Source: Datura wrightii (taxonomy: Eukaryota; Streptophyta; Magnoliopsida; Solanales; Solanaceae). From it: a DNA stretch of 64,000 nucleotides. Positions 56,303 through 64,000 of this stretch are shown in pieces (within the stretch, counting starts at the first letter, position 1; each line of letters opens with the position of its first letter). The stretch covers positions 131,691,001 through 131,755,000 of the forward strand of contig JASDFA010000010.1 in assembly GCA_035772735.1 (NCBI GenBank), read 5' to 3'. The position numbers and the translations under genes are program-made. The notes below the pieces were generated by a model, which was given only the letters and a program-made list of their open reading frames with translations, did no database searches and had not been told where the DNA came from.

Positions 56303-57540
56303 ATGGCTCCTCGAAGGATGAATTGAAGGAGGAATGGAGATGGTGAAGGCCACGAGGATGGCATAAGTCGTGGGCATCAGCAGGTCCCACCGGTTCACGA
56401 GCCTCAGGCACCGGAGCCAGCAGCCCACGCTGAGTTTTGGGCCACAATCCAAATGCTTGCACCGACTTTGACCGCTCAGGCCAATCAGCAGGCCGTTGCG
56501 CATGTTTCGCAGAATGGCAGTGCAGCGGCGGCTCGATTCAGGGACGTTTTGAGGATGAACCTGCCAGAGTTTCTTAGGTCCAAGGTAGATAAGGACCCGT
56601 ATGAGTTTGTGGAAGAGATCGTCAATATCACCCAGATTATGGGGGTGAGCAGTGTAGAGTGCGCAGAGTTGGCCTCCTACCAGTTGAAGGGGGTCGCGCA
56701 TATTTGGTTCCGCCAATGGAAAGACAGTAGGGTTGCTGGAGTAGGTTCGGTCATATGGGAGGAGTTTCAGGTTGCATTCCTCGATTGGTTCTTCCCTCGA
56801 GAAATAAGGGAGTTGAAAGCAGCAGAGTTTGTGAATCTAAAGTAGGGGAGGATAACAGTACTAGAGTATCCCCTTTAGTTCACCCGCCTATCAAAGTATG
56901 CTCCGGAGTTAGTGGCTGACCAGAGGGCGCAAGTGAGCAGATTCGTGCATGGGATAATAGGTCACTTGGACAAGGAATGTAGGATTTCTATGCTCCATCA
57001 GGATATGGACTTCCCTCGGATGTTGTTGTACGCCCAGCAGATGGAGGCAGCACATTTGAGAGAGAGAGAGGCCAAGAGGGCCAGGACTGAGGACAACAAA
57101 TTCTCCCAACAGAGGTTCGGCGGTGGGCATCGACAGCATACCCATTAGAGATCATCATCCCCTGCATCATCAATCGTGAGTGTTCCATCTGGACCTCGAC
57201 ATGATCAGAGAGGGCGAGCCTCAAGCTCGAGGGGTCAAAGCAGCAAGCCTAAGATTCAGGTGTCCCAGCTTGTCGCAAATGTGGCCGAGGGCATACAGGC
57301 CAGTGCTTGGCAGGTTCGAGGGCGTGCTTCCGGTGTGGGAAACCCGGGCACATGCTCAGAGATTGTCCAGTGGTGAGGCAGGACCTGATTGGGGCCTGAG
57401 GCCCATTTTCCAGTTCAGCATCCCCTCCCCCATGCACAGCACATCAGGGGGCATTTACTCGCACCGCTGGACGGGCAATGCCAGAAAAAGTCTATACTTT
57501 AGCCACTTGCTAGGAGCAGGAGGTCTCGCCAGACGTTGCT
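56303..57540 (+). pseudogene. E12 gag, broken
   Basis: The ATG at 56303 opens MAPRRMN, then a TGA at codon 8. The frame is then open with AVAHVSQNGSAAAARFRDVL, SKVDKDPYEFVEEI, ASYQLKGVAHIWFRQWKDSR and FLDWFFPREIRELKAAEFVN, until TAG at 56843. Further TAG stops are near 56877 and 57146, then a shift in the Ser-rich linker. Both Cys motifs are intact: C-X2-C-X3-H-X3-C at 57271-57306 and C-X2-C-X4-H-X4-C at 57325-57366. Of the gag copies here it keeps the longest uninterrupted N-terminal part. Confidence 0.85.
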
Positions 57541-57756
57541 ACTGGTATGTTATGAGTCTTCCATGTTGATGTTTATGCCTTGTTAGATCTAGGGGCCACC
57601 TTGTCCTTTGTGACACCTTATGTAGCCAGTAGCTTCGGAGTCAGTCCTGATGTCTTGTCAGAATCCTTCTCAGTTTTTACTCCTTTAGGTGACTCGGTTA
57701 TAGCTAGATGGGTGTATAGAGATTGCACAGTCTTGGTCCTTTATAAGGTCACCTCA
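57541..57756 (+). pseudogene. E12 protease start, truncated
   Basis: LLDLGATLSFVTPYVASSFG (57575-57640) with the catalytic D-L-G, then SPDVLSESFSVFTPLGDSVI. It breaks at about 57757 within a stretch matching the E8 protease (GGTCACCTCAGCAG), where E13 begins. RT, RNase H and integrase are missing. Confidence 0.75.
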
Positions 57757-59009
57757 GCAGAATCAAGAGCAAAACGTGAACTAATTCATGATTTTGTGAA
57801 GTGGAGGAGTGGAATCAAGAGCAAAATGTGAAAGTCAACAAGAAAACATGCAATAACTAGCACCCTGCGCGATAGGGGCCGTGGCACGCTGCCAACGCGG
57901 CAACACTTGGCCGAAAATTGCATTTTTTGGCACATTCCAGTGAGGGTACATGTTACCTCCGTGTCAAGGAGGTCAATAGGGCGTTCATTCCACCACAAAC
58001 CAAATTTTGCATTTTTTCAGCATAGTATAAATTGAACCCTTAGCTTCTAAAATCATTTAACACGCGATTTTCTAGAAAAACCGAAGGAGGCGCGAAGGAT
58101 ACTTGAATAACTCCTATTGGGTTCATCTTTTCTTGGTTTCTTTTCATATATTCTTGTAAGTATATTACTCTAAACATGTTTTTGAGTATTTGTACAAACA
58201 TGAGTGGCTAGAACCCTCCATCTAGGGTTGAGGCTATGTAAGATGATTGTAATTGCATGAATTCATTTTGGGCTGAGTTGTTAATTGTCGTTTTGTCTTA
58301 CAATATTCATTATTGTTGTTTTTATGCTTGATCACCTTGAAAACAAATGGGTTAAGCTTAGGTGAAAGCTTGGAAGAGCAATCCCTAGGCAAGAATATAA
58401 GAATGTAGGAAGCAAGTTCTTGTCTTTTGATAAGATTTGTGGTTAGGATAGGAATATACCTAATTTACCTTGCTTGGTTGATAAAACGGGAAGATAGCAA
58501 GACACCAACTTAGATTTGTCACTCCACCACTCCTAGAAGTAGTTGTGAAGCTAAGTTTGGTTAAATGGTTGGAGGTATGAAAGTCCCTGATCAAGACCAT
58601 AAACCCCGTAAACGACATCCACGTATTTGAATTGCCCACAAACTAGAAATGACATCCTCGCTCAACGATGTAGTAGTGAGTCTAGTTTATCGTGTTTAGA
58701 GGTTCGAAGACCATGAACATGCAATTCCAATTATGTGAGAAAACAATTGATAATTTCATACTTAACCCATTACGAATTGTAGCATTGCATGATTATCCGG
58801 TCTTAACTCTAGTTTCATTTTGTATTGCTTCCAGATTATTTCATGTCATCCTCAACATTTAATTACAAATTACCGAAAACTTCTAAAATCAACCTCTTAA
58901 CTAACACTTGAACTTGATAATTCGCTGAACCAGTCCCTGTGGGTTCGACATTCCGGCTCTTAAAAAGAGCCACTATATTACTTGTATGACCCATACACTT
59001 GTGGGCACA
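57757..59009 (+). repeat. E13: LTR fragment of the E9/E11 family, plus orientation
   Basis: It aligns with the E9 LTR read on its sense strand from about 160 bases after the LTR start ('aactaattcatgattttgtg', 'gtggagga') to near the end ('tattacttgtatgacccata', 'cacttgtgggca'). TATA box GTATAAATTG at about 58026-58035, preceded by gtggcacgctgccaacgcgg words (57865-57900). Both ends are truncated and there is no target duplication. A 20-base direct repeat (57761-57780 and 57813-57832, one mismatch) marks the left junction. Confidence 0.75.
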
Positions 59010-61191
59010 TTAGTGGTCTCTGGGGACGAGTCATCATGTCACTCGTTAGGAGCCCCGGCAGATCAATTATCCAGTGAAGTTGACGAGAGAACCAACGGAT
59101 CGTGAGCCTAGGTGACGAGTCGTCAGGTTGTCCGTTAGGATCCCCTGACAGTTATTTTCAGCGAATTCTGTAAGGGCTTTTCTGTAATTCATAAGTTCTA
59201 AGGGCCTATGCTATGTCGTGTTAAGCTCGTATTAGAGGGTTTTTAGCAGAGAAAAACCTATCTTAGGCCATCTCTCTCATGCATGCAAGGTTGAGGCTTG
59301 AAGGGAAGAATCAAGGTGGATTCTCAAAGTTTTCAAGGGGAATCTCAGCTGGGCAATTAGGAAAAGTTAGAATTCTTCAATCCAAGGTATGTAAGGCTAT
59401 GAGTGGGTGCTTCCTTCCACACCCATGCCCATTCCCTATCAAATTGTAATTGGTTTGTAATGATCAAGTATGGGGTTTCATTCAATTGCATGATTCTTAC
59501 ATCTCTATTCATGAGTATGATTAAATTGAGTTGATATTGATGATTTACCATGCTTGGGCGGATTCTATCTTAATTTCTTTTACAAAATTATTTTTCTAAG
59601 AATTGAATCTAAAACGCCCATGTGTGGATAGTTCATAATAGAAGTGATTGTTAAAGAATGTGATGATGATGGAATAGATGATGAAAGGAATGTTTCCAAC
59701 CTAACCCATGATTTTGATGATGTTTTCAAGGAAGATTAAATAGACCCAAGTATGGTAGAGCTTTGGGCGATGCCCATATGATGTTTTCAAATAGTTATTT
59801 TCCCCGACATGAGCTTACCGCATGGTTGAAATGAAATTTTCCTTTAACTCTTATTATGAATTCTAGCTTGTGGTATGTTTCAAAGTAAAGACTTCTACAT
59901 GCATAAATCCTTAATTGATATGCATATTATTGTCGAGCTCTGTCAAGGATAATGTTAAGCTTCATTTCACATGATGTTAAGTCTAAGTATGATTTCATCC
60001 TATGCTTTGTCGAAATGACATTGTTGAGCTTCATATTTATGTGATGTCTAGTGTATGCATGATTTCATAATGAGATTTGTCCATAGACAATGTTGAGCTT
60101 CTTTTCATACGATGTTGAGTTTATGCATGATTTCATGTTGAGCTTCGTCACTAGACGATGTTGAGCTTCGTATTTATATGATGTAGAGCATTTCATGTTT
60201 TGGGAGAGGAGTCTAGCACTGAACGGGCTAAGGGTCGATAACCCTACGCCCCAGAACTACACGCCAACGTAGGTTCATTCTATTATATTATTGGGACCTC
60301 CCTTGTGAGCTATCCCCGACCCGATTGGCCCTTCAGCTTGATATCGATATCATGGTAGTGTCCTTAGCCCTGGCAAGGTTTTGGACGACTCTGCCCACTT
60401 GAGTGTAATAGTTGGGACCACATAAGCTCTATCGTGGTATGTCGGTTAAGTGACGAGTCTCCCATCGTCTATATCATTCGAATTTGCTTATCCATTACTT
60501 ATGATAATTATCTTATGCATGCATGTTCAAGAAACGAGGGTTGACTCATCATTCAGCTTTTGATATAAATGTTATGTTTCAGCTTTGAGTCATGCGAGTC
60601 AGTTATGATGTTCTAAAGCTATGCATGATCACGTTATGATAAGAGTACGATTTTAGAATGTATGCATGTAGCCTTCTACTTATACTCAAGAGCTTATGAT
60701 GTGTATGAATTACTTTAAAATGATTTATTTTACTTAAGTAGTTTTACTTACCTTGCATACTCGGTACATTTCATGTACTGACCGCGTACCTTCTATGCTG
60801 CACCATTTCATGATGCAGGATCCGTATCGCAGGTTCAGCCCCATTTGTAGTCGCTTATCAGAGTTAGCACCTACTTGTTGGTGAATCCTCATCTTCCGAG
60901 GACTAGATTTTTAGTTATCTTGGATGTATTTTCAGTTTCAGTATTTCTGAGCTAGTTGGGGATGTTGTCCCATCAGCTCATCCAGATTAGAGGCTTATCA
61001 GACTTAGACATATATTCAGCTTCAAACGTTCATTATGTTGTTATGTTAAGTTAGACTTCCGCTGAGTTTATTATTATGTTTCTTCATGTTTATTGAATGA
61101 GTTAGTGAATGTTATGCCATGGGTAGACTTGGGGTCTCTCGGGGTCCCTTTTCCCGTGTCTACGATCCGGGTCTATGCTCAGGTCGTGATA
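59010..61191 (+). repeat. E12 3' LTR, first 288 bases missing
   Basis: It resumes at GTGGTCTCT (59013), equal to position 53924 of the 5' LTR, and runs to the end with about the same length as that part. Confidence 0.85.
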
Positions 61192-61196
61192 CTAAC

Positions 61197-61408
61197 CCCA
61201 CCAAGTCAAAGCATTTTTTGGTGGTGATTGGCCTCCCGGCACATGTGACATAGTGTGGCTTCATGTCTGCCACACAATAGATAATGGCATCCCTGGTATT
61301 GGTGAGGGCTTGGTTTGCTTTGGCTTTCCCCTTGCCTTTTCTCTTTGAGGTGGATGGGGCCTTCCCTTTGTCGGCTTGCCTAGAAGAAGTGAAGATTCTA
61401 TAAGACAA
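61197..61408 (-). pseudogene. E6 PTMD gene, N-terminal part
   Basis: The minus strand reads SRQADKGKAPSTSKRKGKGK and further Lys-rich sequence, then IIYCVADMKPHYVTCAGRP and KKCFDLVGL up to the E12 junction. It parallels the E11 start (MASRQEKGKGASTSG). The expected ATG is not there: the codons before SRQ read ACT TCT, so the start may be lost. Confidence 0.7.
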
Positions 61409-61640
61409 TATTAGTGTAACAACACACCAAACTTCATTTTGTATTTTTGATAATTTGAAATTTAAAAGAAAGAACTATGCTAAGATAAGAAAAAGAAATT
61501 AAAAGATTAGATGTGAAACAATGTGAAGAATTAAAATTAATAACTGGCAGTATCTGCGTTGCATCGGCATTTTATGAGTAGGGACCCGCGGTTCGCCGAT
61601 TCATCGCAGATCTGCGACAGAAACAATGGGGGGTTATTTC
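61409..61640 (-). promoter_or_regulatory. E6 PTMD leader with a 17-base imperfect hairpin
   Basis: The arms at 61552-61568 (ATCTGCGTTGCATCGGC) and 61595-61611 (GCCGATTCATCGCAGAT) pair with three mismatches around CCCGCGG. It is a third PTMD leader with a GC-rich inverted block. A TATA box is not obvious. Confidence 0.45.
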
Positions 61641-61966
61641 TATCCATCGTCACCTTGGGTTTCTTTGAAGTTGGGCAACTTTATCACTTTTGGTGGCTAG
61701 TGTAATCACTCTATCGGCCATCACTATTCTGTCATGTGGTCTAATAGAGGGAATGTGGCCCGTATGCATAACATACTAATAAGGCTGGGATAAGACAAAG
61801 AAGTTTCCTGTTTCTTGGCTTTCCTTTTGAATTGTTCTACAATGACTTCCCCCACATTGATGTGTTTCCGATCCATGATGCAAATAATAAGAATTGCAAC
61901 CTCAATGGGGACATGTGTTGTATTCTTAGAAGGGATAGTTCGAACACATACCAAATCCTGCCACAT
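61641..61966 (-). pseudogene. Second PTMD gene copy, C-terminal part, cut by E14
   Basis: The minus strand reads MWQDLVCVRTIPSKN, VPIEVAILIICIMDRKHINV and GEVIVEQFKRKAKKQETSL, then a shift to DRIVMADRVITLATKSDKVA. The words correspond to FWLEFLCGRIMPSK and NLEVAILIVYIMSRVPINFG in the E6 gene. It continues to the right at 63525 after the duplicated CACAT. Confidence 0.7.
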
Positions 61967-63524
61967 TGTTAACGCCCAAACCACACTCCTCTTTTACAAA
62001 AAAGCATAAACGGTCATTGTATCAAAATAAATATCCCGAGGGATGTCGAGGTCGAATCCTACAGAGAATTGAGCCAATAATTCAAGAATTATTAACCAAT
62101 TCAAACTAGAACGCATAATTGTTCAACATTTGAAAATTAAAATTGGGGAAAATTAAATGGAAATAACTATCTAATTCTAAACTAAGACTAATTGGGGGGG
62201 ATTCCAATTGAAGCAATCACAAGTGAGAGGCTAGGGGCATTCTATAGATGAGATCACAACTAAATCGAGAATTTCTTTAGTGTCTTAGACTCAAAATTAT
62301 CATAGATAGCAGTGGATAATTCACATTCATTGTTTTTCAACCATAAGAATATTTATGCCTTGGGTTCTTTCAAACCCCAAAGCCAATTCAAGTTATCAAC
62401 CACACAAGCTTGAGGAAGGACTAGATATTTCTAGCCTTGACCTTTAATGGAGTGAAAATGAGGGTTTTAACTATCTCTAGCTTAATCCCACACACAAACA
62501 CTCCAATTTCTCACTATTATCTTCTCACCCAATTCTTACTTTTCTCTCTCAAGCAAAAGCAAGAAAAGTAAAGCACAATTAATGTTTGCAAACCATCAAT
62601 TTTGGAAATTATAACTTGGGAGAAGATAATAGATGTACAATTTCAATAAGAATCCAAGAGCAGTTTATCAAAACCTAATCAAATTAATAAACCCACCATG
62701 AATATACCTCTAGATAGCAAACTAGTCAAGCATATTTAAAGATAGAGAGAAGATACCAAGAGGATTCCCCTCACATTTATCACATCAGCTTCACAAATTT
62801 GCTTCACAAGCTCTTACAATAATGGTGGAATTCCCCCAAATGGGCTAAAGAAAAAGAAGAAGAAAAGTACTATCTAACTCTACAATTCTATGGTGAAAAG
62901 ATTCTACCAAAAAATCTATGAAGAACATGAAGTCTAGATGATTCAATGACTGGTGTACATTGAAAGTTATGTAGATATCTGTACTTTCTTGTGTACAACT
63001 TTCCCCAAATTCCCTTGAGGCTTTTAGATGCTTTGGAGACCTTTTTACCCTTCCTTAGATAGCCTCTCCTGTGAAGAACCGGCATTTAGCCTGTGTCAAT
63101 CCACGGAGCACCAAACCGTAGCCGGCTGAAAACATTGTCCTAGCAGGGGAAACCAATGGTTCAATGGGGTTTAGCCAATGCCATTCCATGAACAGACGGT
63201 TGAATAGCCAGTCTGGGTAGTAGTTTCGGCGTTTCACTCGCGTTTCACCCTTCCGGATCCGCATTTAGCCGATTTAAAGCATGTCTTTGCACCTTTTCTT
63301 AAGCTCAAATCTTCCATTATATTTGGATCCTCTCCTTCATATTCCAACTCATCAAATTCCATCTCAAACTTCATGTGTTTTGCTTGATTTCTACTTTCTC
63401 TACTCACGTGAAGTACCTACACATAATTTAAGAGAAAGGGCATAAAATCCACATAAATGACTCGAAAACTAGGCAAAAACTCATGCTTAGGAGCCTAATG
63501 AGTTGGTAAATTTCCAACTCATCA
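61967..63524 (-). repeat. E14: solo LTR of the E6 family
   Basis: 1558 bases from TGTTAACGCCC to AACTCATCA, flanked by CACAT at 61962-61966 and 63525-63529. It aligns with the E6 3' LTR (16436-17920). A GC-rich block at about 63070-63270 (accggcatttagcc, gtagccggctgaaa) takes the place of the hairpin block; the pairing is weaker than in other families. Confidence 0.88.
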
Positions 63525-63704
63525 CACATGCGAACTTCAAACTTTAGATCATGGTGATGAATTATTCCTTTTGATGAATCCCATTGTGGTTGACCTTTTG
63601 CAAATATTTCTACCACCTACTTAAACCGATTCTCTTTATCTTCCAACTTCATTTTGAACTTCTAATTTGGACAGATCGGTTCAGCCCAATAATGGAGTTG
63701 ATTG
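63525..63704 (-). pseudogene. Second PTMD gene copy, middle part, cut by E14 and E15
   Basis: The minus strand reads VVEIFAKGQPQWDSSKG and HHDLKFEVRM, matching WVADIIPNGQPLWASMG and QNLKFEARFW of the E6 gene. A TAG precedes VVEIF where the E6 gene has Trp (FHWVADII). E15 cuts it at 63704; the N-terminal part lies outside the window, if it exists. Confidence 0.65.
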
Positions 63705-64000
63705 TGTAATACCCTAAAAACACTAAGATCAGACCCGAGGGTTGAAATGGAGAAATCAGGAGTATCTGCACTAGGTCATGAGACGAGTCGTCCAGTGACC
63801 CATGAAGTACTCCACGAGTCATTAAGTGACTCGTGGAGTGGAGGGGGGAGTTGGCTGAGATTTTTATTTAGGGGTTGACCACAAGGCAATCCATGAATCA
63901 TGGTCAGGGCAACGAGTTGTGGAGCTGGTCATGGTCAAGAGCCGGCATGGAGGTTAAATTATGGGCAGTGTTCCCAACGACTGGTCACTACAAGTCCTAG
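63705..64000 (+). repeat. E15: start of an LTR, cut by window edge
   Basis: TGTAATACCCTAAAAACAC, then 'agatcagacccgagggttga' as in E7 and E5. A dense run of acgagtcgtcc, cacgagtc and gactcgtgg words begins at 63780. It inserted into the second PTMD copy after GATTG. Confidence 0.75.

Larger units (their letters stand above)
53636..61191 (+). mobile_element. E12: Tekay-type element, pol deleted, inside the E6 PTMD gene
   Basis: It starts TGTTATACCCCG at 53636 after GTAAC (53631-53635) and ends ...GTGATA at 61191 before CTAAC (61192-61196). The duplications differ by one base and the terminal CA has become TA. The 5' LTR is complete (53636-56095). The interior has only gag and the start of the protease. 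From about 57757 to 59009 it is replaced by E13, and the 3' LTR lacks its first 288 bases. Taking E12 out joins the two PTMD pieces in frame. Confidence 0.85.

Noticed and set aside
57757..59009. Solo LTR with its own target duplication
   Set aside because: Both ends are truncated relative to the E9 LTR and the flanks belong to different parts of E12, so it is a rearrangement product.
1..64000. Host protein-coding gene hidden among the repeats
   Set aside because: No frame outside gag, pol and PTMD shows a recognisable domain or plausible exon series; the remaining frames are short and lie in LTRs or untranslated regions.

Overview
This window looks like intergenic heterochromatin of a large plant genome. 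It consists almost entirely of LTR retrotransposons, and I found no host gene, rRNA or tRNA gene. Gag, pol and PTMD (a protein domain that I recall being annotated as 'putative plant transposon protein') match families I know best from Solanaceae such as pepper, tomato and tobacco. That makes Solanaceae likely, but the sequence alone does not fix the species. Two lineages alternate. One is Ty3/gypsy chromoviruses of Tekay/Del type: gag, PR, RT, RNase H, integrase, chromodomain, LTRs of about 2.3-2.6 kb, and a tRNA-iMet-like primer site where it survives. The other is Athila-like elements: a primer site complementary to tRNA-Asp, LTRs of about 1.4-1.6 kb, gag-PR without RT or integrase in the one nearly complete copy, and the PTMD ORF between PR and the 3' LTR.

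Layout from left to right, with E numbers used throughout. E1 (1-1096, minus) is the 3' end of a chromovirus. E2 (1323-3903, minus) is an Athila-like remnant: LTR, tRNA-Asp primer site and PTMD pseudogene, with no gag. E4 is a plus-strand gag pseudogene (3904-4407 and 14426-15554), split by E3 (4408-14420, minus), a chromovirus with target duplication CAAAG. E5 (15555 to about 16435) is a plus-strand LTR fragment. E6 (minus) starts near 16436 with its 3' LTR and continues in pieces to about 61640; its PTMD gene is cut in two. E7 (19598-52148, plus; duplication CAATC) sits in the 3' region of E6 and itself holds four insertions: E8 (20695-30690, minus; GGGCA) in its 5' LTR, E9 (34999-36539; TGGAT) in RNase H, solo LTR E10 (38614-40211; GTTGT) and E11 (40741-50475, minus; CCCAT), both in its 3' LTR. 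Removing these restores two E7 LTRs of about 2295 and 2293 bp. E12 (53636-61191, plus) interrupts the PTMD gene of E6 and carries an LTR fragment, E13. A second PTMD pseudogene (61640-63704) is cut by solo LTR E14 (61967-63524; CACAT) and by the start of another LTR, E15 (63705 to the edge).

No reading frame for a full polyprotein is intact. Frameshifts and TAG stops, many at positions where relatives have glutamine (CAG), break gag and pol everywhere. Some elements also lost key parts: E3 lacks a primer site, E7 has a changed RT catalytic Asp, and E11 lacks RT and integrase.

The most interesting signal is not a gene. Most LTRs, and two internal PTMD leaders, carry a CpG-rich block of inverted repeats. 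Where I can see a TATA box, in seven LTRs and one of the leaders, the block lies directly upstream of it. The same 'themes' (arms such as CGTGTCACGGAG with CTCCGTGACACG around a loop with CGCG, or CCACGA with TCGTGG) recur in chromovirus and Athila-like LTRs that are otherwise unrelated. The second is the PTMD cassette of the Athila-like elements: it lies where Athila elements carry an env-like ORF, has its own hairpin leader, and in E11 is bounded by copies of the polypurine tract.
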